A stretch of 37,340 nucleotides of DNA from Anaerolineae bacterium (lineage in GTDB: Bacteria > Chloroflexota > Anaerolineae > B4-G1), in assembly GCA_026418995.1 (NCBI GenBank), contig JAOAAG010000037.1:1-37340 (forward strand). The letters are read 5' to 3'. The notes beneath the pieces were generated by a model. The model saw only the letters and a program-made list of their open reading frames with translations. It was not told the origin of the DNA and searched no databases. A program made the position numbers and the translations under genes. Positions 1 through 8,851 of the stretch are shown in pieces (the stretch's first letter is position 1; every line of letters begins with the position of its first letter).

Positions 1-19
1 AGATGTGTATAAGAGACAG
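1..19. other. Tn5/Nextera mosaic end (library adapter)
   Basis: The first 19 bases, AGATGTGTATAAGAGACAG, are exactly the Tn5 mosaic end used in Nextera libraries. This is not genomic sequence. Translated in frame with the following gene it gives the artefactual peptide MCIRDR, which should not be read as a real N-terminus. Confidence 0.97.
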
Positions 20-20
20 G

Positions 21-245
21 ATATACTTTGTGCGGGACAACGGCGTGGGTTTCGATATTTCCTATGCCGATAAACTCTTCGCCCCCTTCCAGCGTTTGCA
101 CAGCGCAAGCGAATTCCCCGGCACCGGCATCGGCCTGGCCACGGTACAGCGCATCATCGCCCGGCACGGGGGACGCATCTGGGCGGAGGCGGCTGTGGGA
201 GAGGGCGCTGCCTTCTATTTCACACTTCCCAGCTATCCGCAGTAA
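21..245 (+). CDS. Sensor histidine kinase, C-terminal ATPase fragment (5' truncated)
   Basis: This is the tail of a two-component sensor kinase, about 74 residues. It shows the end of a HATPase_c domain: the G1 box DNGVGFD, an F box FAPFQRLH and the G2 box GTGIGLA, followed by the usual GGRIWAE and FTLP strands and a TAA stop. The enzyme would autophosphorylate a histidine, but the dimerisation and sensor domains lie outside the window. The [15 protein letters not shown] form is typical of PAS- or phytochrome-type kinases, but the ligand cannot be told. The left edge is an adapter junction, so the gene is cut by cloning and not broken in nature. It converges on the CotH gene across a 146-bp gap (246-391) in which I see no feature. 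Confidence 0.9.
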   Translation: MYFVRDNGVGFDISYADKLFAPFQRLHSASEFPGTGIGLATVQRIIARHGGRIWAEAAVGEGAAFYFTLPSYPQ

Positions 246-391
246 CCGCCTGGCCTGTCCAGGTCACGCATCAATCGGTGACACCGTCGCCGCTTGTCGC
301 ATGATCGTGTGTCCGCTGCTGTCCGTTGCGAAGACTCGTCGTTGTCCTGGCTTCCAGCTTAAAGCCTCACCAGCAGTCAGCGCTTGCCGGT

Positions 392-3300
392 CTATCGGTT
401 GTTTGTCCCCGGCGTCGGAGGGGCCAGCGCGCGCCAGAGCGCACCGCCATCGGGTACGCGCCCCCACGACACATCGGTGAGTTGCGGGCCGTAGACCATG
501 CGATCAACCGGCAAGTAACTAGGCGCGGGCAAGGCAAGCGTGAAAAGGCCGATCTCCTCGCCCAGCCGTTCCAGTTTGAAGCTCGTATGGAGCGGTCCCT
601 GTTCCTCATCATCGTCCGCCCAGATGAGCACAAAGCCACCCGCCGGCACAACGGTGCCGTCGGGGATGCGCCATTTGTTCGGACGGCCCAGATCGTCGGT
701 CAGGTACATCCCGCCGATGTCGAGGGGCTCTTTGCCGGCATTGTACAGCTCAATCCAGTCGTCGTACTCCCCCCGTTCGTCCGCGTTGACCGTCCTGTTG
801 GCGGCAAGGAACTCGTTTATCACCAGAGGGGGTGGCCTGTAGCCGACGGAGTAGCCGTAGGTAACGGTCGGGGCGGCGCGCGGGTGAATCGCTACTCCCC
901 CCAGCTCGTCCTCAGCCTGCACGTAGTAGGAGACGGCCACCCCATCCGGCTGGGGCGGAAGCACAGCCGCGTACAGGTGCTCACCGGCAGAACGCATCGG
1001 AACGGAGAGGAACTCCGTAACGGTGACCGGGGAGCTCGGCAGGGTGACGGCGTAGTAAAGCGTCGCTGAGAGCACCGTGCCTTCGTCAACGATGCGTGCA
1101 GTGACAAGGACGCTCTGGGCTGCAGCGGGCGCGGCCGGGCCGTGCTGCAAATCGCCGACAACCGGTGGGGGCTGCTGATTCGGCCCACCCGGAGTGGGAA
1201 GCACCGGCCGCCACCCCCCGCAGCTATCGGGATAGCGTCCCCAGGGCCGGTCTACCGTCTGCGGGCCGTAGTAGACCTCGTCAACTAACTCCCGTCCGGC
1301 ATAGAGGGCCAGCCGTCCCCCATCTCCGTCGAGCTTGAAATTCGTGTGAAGCGGCCCTTGCCCAGGTTGACCGTCGGCCCAAAGGACTAACCGGCCCCCT
1401 GGAGGAATGGTCAGACCGGCGGGTATCCGCCATTTGGTGGTGTTTTCGATCGCGTCGGTCAGATACATCCCGCCCACATCGGCCGCGGACGTTCCAAAAT
1501 TGTGTATCTCGAACCAGTCATCGTATTCGCCAGCTTCATCGGCGAGCACATTCTGGTTGATGGCGAGCAGTTCGTTCAGCCGGAGCGACGGGCGCTGGAA
1601 TCCAGCGACGTAGCGATATGCCTGCCTGGGGGCGCGGGGTGGGGCGACGCTTGCCAGGCCACCGGCGTCCTGAGTATGCAGATAGTAGGTCACTACAGCG
1701 CCATTGCCCAGCGGCGGGAGGGTCGCGCCATACAGCCCGTCGCCAGGCTCACCATCTCCGCGTGTGCCATCGTCGTGCATTACCAGGACGGGTTGCGGCA
1801 CACCGTTTACAGCCCAGTGGAGCAAGACCCGCGGCCTCGTCACGACATCGTAGACATCGGGATCGTGCACGAGGGCCGTGACTGTCACCGGCCAGCCAGC
1901 GAGCGGTTCGGGCGGCGTGTGGGCCACTCCAGTAATCACCGGCGCCCGCCCACGGTTCGACCAGCCAGGGGTAGCGTAGGGAGGGGCAAAGATAACCCAA
2001 GAAGTGGCGCCGTCCGGCTGCCGCCCGATGCTCTGCCCGGGGGGGTGACACAGGACACCAGGTGACAGGGCCCTTTCTTCCACAACCGAGCCGCCGTGGA
2101 CGGGCTTATCGAGCAGGGCTACTATGGCGGAGGTGAGCCCTGCACCGCCGCAGCCGAGCTCCAGACGGAAGGAGGTATGCAGCGGCCCTTCGGCAGGCTC
2201 GCCGTCTGCCCAGATCAGTAAGAAGCCTCCCGGCGGGATGATGGTATCGCTGGGCAACGCCCACTCAGACTGCACCCCCGACTCCGGCTGGATGACCCGC
2301 AGCCTCATCCCACCGACATCAAAGCTGACCAGGCCGGGGTTATGCAGCTCGATCCAGGGTTCATACTCGCCGAACTCGTCGGCGAGCACGGTGCTGGTGT
2401 AAGGCATCAGCTCGTTGAGCACAGGCAGCGGCCCACGGGCTGGGCAGTAGACGGGAATCTGGGCCTTCAGCCAGCCGCGCCGGTTGGTGATGTAAGTTTT
2501 CAACTCGGCCGGGCCGTTACGGAAATCCTCATTGCTACCCCATTTCAGCGTATCCGCCTCGGCGTAGGGAGCGATATAGCTATGGAGAGCATCTATGAGC
2601 GGAAAAAGCGCTGCCTCGGTGAACTCCTCCTCAAGCAATGCGCGCAGGCGACGGCAATAGGCAAAGCGAAACGCCTCGTTACGGAGCACCCGGGTGATCA
2701 ATTTGTTCCACTTGCCATCGGCTTTTGGACTGGTCACAGTACCGGAGTCAATCGGGTTATCCCAGCTTATATCACGGTCGAGGACACCGTTCGCCCCCCA
2801 GTTGTGCCCCAGCGTCAGGTCCAGATCCCAGGGTATAAACGCCCACCAGTCCTCCTTGAGATCGTGATAGAGATAATAATTCTTCTCCACCCACTCGTAA
2901 TTACCCAGCACAATCTGCACAGCGTACCAATCCAGGTAACGTCCCACGTCCATTCTGTCAGCCAGAGCCGCAGGGAAGGCGGCATCGGAAGTGAAGTTCA
3001 CCACCCGCAGCAGGTCCAGGATATCAGCGTTGCTATCCTCCCGGTTAGTCTTCTTGACATACGCGGTAACCCCCTCTCCCACCCAGTCGAAATTGCTCCC
3101 ATAATCCCCCTTATACAGGTTACCGTTGGGGTCCCACCCGATGCGCTCCAGGAAGCGCTGGTCAATCTGCTCGACCTGCACATACACCCCCTTGTACTCG
3201 CCGTTGATCTCCAGGCGCACGAATTGGGTGCGCGGGGCTGGCAGGCCGACACGGCGGAAGAGGTCGTAGGCCAGCATCTCGCGGAGCAGAGAGCGGTCGG

Positions 3301-5089
3301 GGAACTCAGCGTTCAGGTTCAGCTCACGCTGTCCCTGGAAAGGAGTGGCCGCCGGGAAGCGGATCTTCCACGACTTCTTGCGGTGGTAACGGGCAGTATC
3401 GCCCCGAAAGCGTACCGCCACCTCGTAGCTGGTGCCCTCGTAGGTGAAGATCGCCGGCACTGTCTCGTCAGCGCGGAAATTCGCGTAGAGCCAGGCCAGA
3501 TGAGCGGGATCAATCGTCAGGCTGTAGAGCGGGGGAGGGGGTGGTCGCTGCGCGCTGACCAGCGGCAAGTAAACGGTGCAGCCTTCGGTTGGCCTTACGG
3601 CAACGTAGTTCGAGCGCTCCAGCACGTTTTCTTGCGCGTCCCTGGCCTCGACGGAGACAGTATACCAGACCCCGTTGGTGAGATCGGTCAGGGTGTAGGC
3701 GCGGGTCGTGGTAGGGATGCCGGTGATGAGGCCGGGGAGGATGGCCGTCGCAGCCCCTTGCTCAACCGTCGTGCTGATCGCGAAGCTGGCCAGGGCAGTG
3801 TTATGGCCCGCCACCTCCCAGTTAAGGCGGATACTCCTGTTCCCGGCGCGGGCCGTCAGGCGCAGGAAGGGAGACTGTGCCTCATAGGCCCCTATATCCG
3901 GCGCCCCCCAGCGCGGGCGAGGGTTGCCGTCCAGGTCCGTGGTCACTTCCGTGTCCTCGCCAGCATCCACAAGCGGTGAGTCAGGGCGCAGGTGGAAATC
4001 CTCCGGGCCCACAAACGCCGGAGCAACATTCAGGTTGCCCTTCCCCGGCCAGCCTCCCTGCACATCTGAGTGGGTTATGGTCACTGTAGAGGGAGGCCTG
4101 GCCTGCAGATCCAGGCGGACAGGATACTTGCCGCCCCAGATGATGGTATTGATGACACGGGCGCTCCCGCCGCCCGCGCCTGGGCGGTCCAGCGACTCGT
4201 CGAGCAGCAGCCCCTCGCGGTTGCCAACAAGTGTCGTGTGGACGATGCGGGCGAAGGAGCCATCCTTCACTGCGATGCCGATGGCGGAGGAGTAGACCAG
4301 CGTGTTGATAATGGTAGCGGAGGCCGGCGGTGTCGCGGAGAGCGCGGTCGGGCGCAGGGCCAGCGTATGCTGATGGGGAGGCCCCACCGAGATGCCTTTG
4401 TCGCCGCAATGATGGAGACGGTTGCGCAGGACGATCACATAGGAGCTGTTGATGTCCAGACAGTCGTCCTTGATGTGGTGGACATGGTTGTCTATCACCA
4501 GGGGCCTCAGGTGGTGGGGGACATTGCGTATCTGGATGCCCTCGCAGGCATCGCTGCAAGACACGTTATAGATATGATTGCTCTGGATAATGGCCATGCC
4601 GCCGTCACTGACCAGGGCGTCCCGGCGGAGATCGTGGAAGGTGTTGTGGTGCAGATGGATGCGGCTGTTTTGGGCGTAAAAGCCCTCCATATACTCAAGC
4701 TCGGCATAGCCGAGGCGGTTGTCGGCCTGGGAGTTGACAATAACAATGCGGCTCCAATACGTGCCGGGGTCGCGCCTGGTGAAACGGATGGTCGCCGTGG
4801 GCGTGCCCTCTGCGAGCAGCCGTCCATAGACACGGAGCGCCACCCCCGGAGCGAAGCGCACCTCGACCCCCGGCTCAATGGTCAGCGTGATGCCGGATGG
4901 CACAACCAGCTCCCGCACCACGAGATGGGGGTTGCCGGATGGGGAGAAGGTGGTATCCCTGGTCAATTCGCCGCCCCAGATGGTGCCGGATTGGCCGAAG
5001 GCCCGGTTAACCGCGCAGGTTAACAGGCCGGCCAGGGCCAGCGCAAGCAGCATCCCCAACTGACGCGGGCAGGGGAGCGTTCCACGCAT
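392..5089 (-). CDS. Exported beta-helix / FnIII / CotH-kinase / triple lamin-tail protein
   Basis: A giant secreted or surface protein of 1565 residues. The ATG at 5089 is preferred to the GTG at 5104 because GAGGGGG sits 6 nt upstream of it. Residues 1-33 form a signal peptide. About 40-405 is a right-handed beta-helix ending in PDIGAYEAQ, about 410-500 is FnIII-like, then comes YLPLV and a proline run. About 520-880 is a CotH-type kinase-like domain (NGEYKGVYVQVEQID, PWDLDLTLG, and KKSWKIRF in the N-terminal part). Three lamin-tail domains start near 888, 1168 and 1420 (LNEL/INEF, then GEYxxWxELxN and GGM), separated by Ig-like segments. CotH proteins are known as secretory-pathway protein kinases in spores; here a structural or cell-surface role is inferred. 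It is the second gene of an operon with the stalk protein upstream, 11 nt apart. Confidence 0.88.
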   Translation of the reverse strand: MRGTLPCPRQLGMLLALALAGLLTCAVNRAFGQSGTIWGGELTRDTTFSPSGNPHLVVRELVVPSGITLTIEPGVEVRFAPGVALRVYGRLLAEGTPTATIRFTRRDPGTYWSRIVIVNSQADNRLGYAELEYMEGFYAQNSRIHLHHNTFHDLRRDALVSDGGMAIIQSNHIYNVSCSDACEGIQIRNVPHHLRPLVIDNHVHHIKDDCLDINSSYVIVLRNRLHHCGDKGISVGPPHQHTLALRPTALSATPPASATIINTLVYSSAIGIAVKDGSFARIVHTTLVGNREGLLLDESLDRPGAGGGSARVINTIIWGGKYPVRLDLQARPPSTVTITHSDVQGGWPGKGNLNVAPAFVGPEDFHLRPDSPLVDAGEDTEVTTDLDGNPRPRWGAPDIGAYEAQSPFLRLTARAGNRSIRLNWEVAGHNTALASFAISTTVEQGAATAILPGLITGIPTTTRAYTLTDLTNGVWYTVSVEARDAQENVLERSNYVAVRPTEGCTVYLPLVSAQRPPPPPLYSLTIDPAHLAWLYANFRADETVPAIFTYEGTSYEVAVRFRGDTARYHRKKSWKIRFPAATPFQGQRELNLNAEFPDRSLLREMLAYDLFRRVGLPAPRTQFVRLEINGEYKGVYVQVEQIDQRFLERIGWDPNGNLYKGDYGSNFDWVGEGVTAYVKKTNREDSNADILDLLRVVNFTSDAAFPAALADRMDVGRYLDWYAVQIVLGNYEWVEKNYYLYHDLKEDWWAFIPWDLDLTLGHNWGANGVLDRDISWDNPIDSGTVTSPKADGKWNKLITRVLRNEAFRFAYCRRLRALLEEEFTEAALFPLIDALHSYIAPYAEADTLKWGSNEDFRNGPAELKTYITNRRGWLKAQIPVYCPARGPLPVLNELMPYTSTVLADEFGEYEPWIELHNPGLVSFDVGGMRLRVIQPESGVQSEWALPSDTIIPPGGFLLIWADGEPAEGPLHTSFRLELGCGGAGLTSAIVALLDKPVHGGSVVEERALSPGVLCHPPGQSIGRQPDGATSWVIFAPPYATPGWSNRGRAPVITGVAHTPPEPLAGWPVTVTALVHDPDVYDVVTRPRVLLHWAVNGVPQPVLVMHDDGTRGDGEPGDGLYGATLPPLGNGAVVTYYLHTQDAGGLASVAPPRAPRQAYRYVAGFQRPSLRLNELLAINQNVLADEAGEYDDWFEIHNFGTSAADVGGMYLTDAIENTTKWRIPAGLTIPPGGRLVLWADGQPGQGPLHTNFKLDGDGGRLALYAGRELVDEVYYGPQTVDRPWGRYPDSCGGWRPVLPTPGGPNQQPPPVVGDLQHGPAAPAAAQSVLVTARIVDEGTVLSATLYYAVTLPSSPVTVTEFLSVPMRSAGEHLYAAVLPPQPDGVAVSYYVQAEDELGGVAIHPRAAPTVTYGYSVGYRPPPLVINEFLAANRTVNADERGEYDDWIELYNAGKEPLDIGGMYLTDDLGRPNKWRIPDGTVVPAGGFVLIWADDDEEQGPLHTSFKLERLGEEIGLFTLALPAPSYLPVDRMVYGPQLTDVSWGRVPDGGALWRALAPPTPGTNNR

Positions 5090-5100
5090 CTGGCACCCCC

Positions 5101-5970
5101 TCACCTGTGGGCAGGTGGTTTCACCAGCAGCGCGGCGTCATCAAAGAAAGCAGCGTGGTAAACCTGGGCAAACTGAGTCTCCGCGAACGCGCACACCGTG
5201 ATCCGTCCCTCCTCGCCAACCACTACCTCCGGCGAGCTGAGCAGGATCACCCCATCTTCCTGGTTGACGATCTGCTCCGTGCCCCAATGCGCAGCATCGC
5301 ACCCCTCGCCGCCAGCGGGGTCCACACCTGCCTTCAGAATGTAGCCGCCGGCGACATCCCTGACGAAGCCCATGGCACGGATTTGAAACTGCACCCGGCT
5401 GCCCGTCGTTGCGGTCACCGTCTGAAAGACCCAGGCCCGTAACTTGACCCATGGCTCTGTGTCAATCTGAAGCGTAGAACCGTTGATCCACTGGCGTGGG
5501 TCGTCGGCTTGATGGAATCTCGGAGCGGCGTAAGAATTGGCCACATCGAAAGGTTGGCCGGGCGCCCAGTTGACAAACCCGCCCATGGTCCAACCTGGGA
5601 TGAAATTCAGCCCGAGCCCGTCGAAGGTGGGATTTGCCAGGGGAAAGGCAAGTGGAACGGGTGTAGCAGTGGGCGTGGGCGAGAGCGTCGGCGAGGGGGT
5701 GAAGGTGGGCCAGGGCGTTTCCGTCGCGGTGGGCGTGTAGGTGGGACGTGGAGTTGGTGTTGGTGGGGGAGTTGAGGTGGGAACGGGAGTCCAGGTAGGC
5801 ACCGAGCGCGTCGTGTTCGCATCCACTGTGGGCAAGAGCTGTGCCAGAGTGGGAGGAGGTGAGGAGGGCACCGGTGCATACGAGCGGAGAACGATGCCGG
5901 CCACTAAACATAAGGCCAATACATCACCCAGTCCGAGGAGGCCGACAATAAGCCACTTTTTACGAGACAC
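5101..5970 (-). CDS. Membrane-anchored T/P-stalk protein with C-terminal beta-sandwich domain
   Basis: I do not recognise a named family. Residues 1-30 (VSRKKW then a hydrophobic stretch) make a signal anchor. About 40-105 is a Thr/Pro-rich stalk with TPTPTP-type repeats, and the last 170 residues look like a carbohydrate-binding jelly-roll (NPTFDG...GWTMGGFVNW...LRAWVFQTVTATTGSRV...FFDDAALLV). I chose the GTG start at 5970 because AAGGAG lies 9 nt upstream; a longer reading frame to 6066 would run into the -35 box of a good promoter. Its stop is 11 nt from the ATG of the CotH protein, so the two are likely one operon of surface proteins. Binding to a polysaccharide is inference. Confidence 0.75.
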   Translation of the reverse strand: MSRKKWLIVGLLGLGDVLALCLVAGIVLRSYAPVPSSPPPTLAQLLPTVDANTTRSVPTWTPVPTSTPPPTPTPRPTYTPTATETPWPTFTPSPTLSPTPTATPVPLAFPLANPTFDGLGLNFIPGWTMGGFVNWAPGQPFDVANSYAAPRFHQADDPRQWINGSTLQIDTEPWVKLRAWVFQTVTATTGSRVQFQIRAMGFVRDVAGGYILKAGVDPAGGEGCDAAHWGTEQIVNQEDGVILLSSPEVVVGEEGRITVCAFAETQFAQVYHAAFFDDAALLVKPPAHR

Positions 5971-6038
5971 CGTCAGCGGCTCCTTAAATGAAGGCCCGCC
6001 CTGGAATGATGATCTAAGGACATCTCTCGATGCCATTG

Positions 6039-6066
6039 ATAATACCATATCCTGGCGAGAAGGCAA
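6039..6066 (-). promoter_or_regulatory. Sigma-70-like promoter of the CotH operon
   Basis: On the minus strand TTGCCT (6066-6061), a 16-nt spacer and TATTAT (6044-6039). It would start transcription near 6032, about 60 nt before the GTG at 5970. Pattern match only. Confidence 0.5.
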
Positions 6067-6171
6067 GACACGCTGTGCCTCCGGCCAACGGGCCGGCAGG
6101 CAGGCGGGGATGGTTCAAATTCCAGGAAAAACGGGGTTGCACTGCGGAGGCCTATGCGGTGACGCAGGCTG

Positions 6172-6191
6172 GCAGGGATGGGAATCCCTGC
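6172..6191. other. Hairpin in divergent intergenic region
   Basis: GCAGGGAT, loop GGGA, ATCCCTGC: a perfect 8-bp stem. It lies in the 380-bp space (5971-6350) between the divergent CotH operon and the GH3 gene. There is no T-tract, so a terminator is unlikely; operator or fortuitous. The only other items I see in this space are the two promoters and a GTTTG...CAAAC inverted repeat at 6233-6248. Confidence 0.35.
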
Positions 6192-6272
6192 GCAACACCG
6201 CACAGAGCACGCAATCTCTCAGGCGCCTTTGCGTTTGTAAGTGCAAACCTATTGTGAAACATCCCGGCAGGC

Positions 6273-6301
6273 GTGACAAAAAGCGCTTCTCGGTGTAAAA
6301 T
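6273..6301 (+). promoter_or_regulatory. Sigma-70-like promoter of GH3-GH94
   Basis: GTGACA (6273-6278), a 17-nt spacer, TAAAAT (6296-6301). The spacer contains the palindrome AAGCGCTT, the core shape of some LacI-family operators. The predicted start is about 40 nt before the ATG at 6351, which has GGAGG 7 nt upstream. Confidence 0.55.
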
Positions 6302-6350
6302 ACAACCCTGACGAAAGCTGTCATCCCCTACATTCTTCGGAGGTTGCTCA

Positions 6351-8819
6351 ATGTCTAACCGCACCGAGTCCGTTGACCAGCGCGTGGAAGAACTGCTCGG
6401 CAAAATGACTTTGAAGGAAAAAGTCTCCCTCCTCTCCGGCCTGGATTTCTGGCATACTGTCCCGATCGAGCGTCTGGGCATCCCCTCGCTGGTGATGACC
6501 GATGGGCCGCATGGCGTCCGCGCCAGCGAAGCCGGCCGCCCCCAGGGGCCGACCACGGCCTTCCCCACCGGCGTCTCCATGGCCGCCAGTTGGAATCCCG
6601 AGCTGATCGAAAGAGTGGGCGTGGCCCTGGCGGAGGAGACACGCGCTATGGGTTGCGACATCTTGCTTGGCCCATGTGTCAATATCATCCGCACCCCGCT
6701 GGCGGGCCGCAACTTCGAGACCTACTCGGAGGACCCCTATCTGGCCGGGCGTATCGGCGTGGCCTGGGTCAGGGGTCTGCAGAGCCGTGGTGTCGGCGCT
6801 TCCCTCAAACATTATGCTTGCAATGAGCAGGAAACCGAGCGCTTCCGCGGTAGCTCCGAGGTGGATGAGCGCACGCTGCGGGAGATATATCTCTCGGTTT
6901 TCGAGACCATTGTAAAAGAGGCACAGCCATGGACAGTGATGTGCTCGTACAACCGCATTAACGGGATATACGCCAGCCAGCACCGCTACCTCCTGACCGA
7001 GATCCTGCGTAAGGAGTGGGGCTTCGAGGGCGTTGTCGTCTCCGACTGGGGCGCTAACCACACAACGGTGGAGTCCGTGACAGCCGGCCTGGATATCGAG
7101 ATGCCCGGCCCGGCCAAGTACTACGGCCCGTTGCTGGTCGAAGCCGTGCGCAACTGGCAGGTGGACAAGGAGGTGGTGGATAACGCGGTGCGCCGTATCC
7201 TGAGAATGATCATCCGCTCAGGTAGAATGGATGGGGTGGCCCTGCCGGAGGGCAGCGTCAACACGCCGGAGCACCAGAGCCTGGCCCGTGAGCTGGCTGA
7301 AGAGTCCATCACCCTGCTGAAGAACGAGCGCGGTATCCTGCCGCTTGACGCGGGTAAGCTCACCTCTCTCGCCGTCATCGGCCCTAATGCCGCTGTAAGT
7401 TATATCGCTGGTGGCGGAAGCTCTTACGTGGAGCCGCCCTATGGCGTCAGTCCCCTGGAGGCGCTGCGGGCCAGGCTGAGCGATACGGCTAAAATCGGCT
7501 ACGAACAGGGTTGCGACAACTACGTAGAGCTACCCCCGCTGAAAGGTGAGTACCTGGTGCCGGCGCGGGGAGAAGGTCAGGGCCTATGGGGCCAGTACTT
7601 TACTAACCCTGAGCTTGCCGGCGAACCGGCGGTGGAGCGGCTTGATAGAAATCTGGCCTTCTGGTGGCTGCGCCCGCCCGAGCCGGTCGCGCCGGAACGT
7701 TTCTCCGTGCGCTGGAGTGGTCAAGTGAAGGCCCCGGGAGCTGGCCGTTATGAGCTTCAGTTGGTCAGCTCTGGCTTTGCCCGTCTGTACCTGGACGGGA
7801 AGTTACTGCTCGACGTCGTCCCGGACCCGTTCTCTCGCTCTGACTGGCCGGTCAGCACCGCCTCAGCTTTCGTGGAATTCGCGGCCGGCGAGACGCGCGA
7901 CATAGTAGTAGAGTACATTAAACCGGCCAGCGTGGATTTCTCACAACTGTACCTGTTGTGCGGTTACGCGCCGAGACCAGAAGAGGACGACAGGATAGAG
8001 CGAGCAGCGGAGTTAGCCAGGAACTCTGACGTGGCCATCGTTTTCGGCGGGATGCCCACCGGCTACGAGTCTGAGGGCCGCGACCGGCCGCATATGAACC
8101 TGCCTGGCAGACAGGACGAGCTGATCCGGGCTGTAGCACGGGCTAATCCCAATACTGTCGTCGTGCTGAACTGCGGGGCGCCGGTGAGCATGCCATGGCT
8201 CGACGAAGTGCCCGCGCTGATCCTGGCCTACTACCCTGGCCAGGAGTGGGGCAACGCGCTGGCCAATATCCTCCTGGGGGCGGTGAATCCCTCCGGCAAG
8301 CTCTCCTTTACCATCCCCAGGCGTTATCAGGACAATCCCACCTTCATCAATTACCCCGGCGCCAGAGAGGTGCGCTACGGCGAGGGCATCTTTGTCGGCT
8401 ACCGTTACTACGACGCCAAAGAGATCGAGCCGCTGTTCCCCTTCGGGTTTGGCCTCTCGTATACCACGTTTGAGTACAGCGATTTGCGTGTCCCGGAGCA
8501 GGCACGCATTGGCGAGCCGGTCGAGGTCACGGTAACGGTAAGGAATACAGGCGACCGCGCTGGCAAGGAGGTGGTGCAATTGTACGTTGGCGACAGGGTC
8601 GCTTCTCTGCCACGCCCGCCCAGGGAACTGAAGGGCTTTGCCAAGGTCGCGCTGCAGCCGGGCGAGAGCCGTACCGTGCATTTCACGCTGGAGCGGAGAG
8701 CGTTCGCGTTCTATGACCCCTGGCGCAGGGAGTGGGTGGTGGAACCGGGCGAGTTCGAGATACTGGTGGGTGCCTCGTCCAGGGACATCCGGGCCAGGGC
8801 CGTGCTCGGGCTCGTCTGA
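6351..8819 (+). CDS. GH3 beta-glucosidase with PA14 insertion
   Basis: A beta-glucosidase of glycoside hydrolase family 3 (822 residues) that releases the non-reducing terminal sugar from beta-linked oligosaccharides. Residues 1-330 form the TIM-like domain with KHYACNEQE and the nucleophile motif VVSDWG (Asp232). The second domain is interrupted at about 408-540 by a PA14 module (GLWGQYF...RYELQLVSSGFARLYLDGK). The acid/base loop follows with YESEGRDR (Glu573 or Glu575), and about 715-818 is the C-terminal FnIII-like domain. This order matches the KmBglI type, in which PA14 shapes the substrate pocket. There is no signal peptide, so it is cytoplasmic. The phosphorylase follows 32 nt downstream. 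Exact substrate (cellobiose, xylobiose or another) is not decidable from sequence. Confidence 0.95.
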   Translation: MSNRTESVDQRVEELLGKMTLKEKVSLLSGLDFWHTVPIERLGIPSLVMTDGPHGVRASEAGRPQGPTTAFPTGVSMAASWNPELIERVGVALAEETRAMGCDILLGPCVNIIRTPLAGRNFETYSEDPYLAGRIGVAWVRGLQSRGVGASLKHYACNEQETERFRGSSEVDERTLREIYLSVFETIVKEAQPWTVMCSYNRINGIYASQHRYLLTEILRKEWGFEGVVVSDWGANHTTVESVTAGLDIEMPGPAKYYGPLLVEAVRNWQVDKEVVDNAVRRILRMIIRSGRMDGVALPEGSVNTPEHQSLARELAEESITLLKNERGILPLDAGKLTSLAVIGPNAAVSYIAGGGSSYVEPPYGVSPLEALRARLSDTAKIGYEQGCDNYVELPPLKGEYLVPARGEGQGLWGQYFTNPELAGEPAVERLDRNLAFWWLRPPEPVAPERFSVRWSGQVKAPGAGRYELQLVSSGFARLYLDGKLLLDVVPDPFSRSDWPVSTASAFVEFAAGETRDIVVEYIKPASVDFSQLYLLCGYAPRPEEDDRIERAAELARNSDVAIVFGGMPTGYESEGRDRPHMNLPGRQDELIRAVARANPNTVVVLNCGAPVSMPWLDEVPALILAYYPGQEWGNALANILLGAVNPSGKLSFTIPRRYQDNPTFINYPGAREVRYGEGIFVGYRYYDAKEIEPLFPFGFGLSYTTFEYSDLRVPEQARIGEPVEVTVTVRNTGDRAGKEVVQLYVGDRVASLPRPPRELKGFAKVALQPGESRTVHFTLERRAFAFYDPWRREWVVEPGEFEILVGASSRDIRARAVLGLV

Positions 8820-8851
8820 GCGATTGGAATAGCGTGCGAGGGTATCCTGCG

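Noticed and set aside
2342-3979. Plus-strand ORF of 545 codons opposite the CotH gene
   Set aside because: Antisense shadow of a GC-rich gene with clear domains on the minus strand; composition not protein-like.
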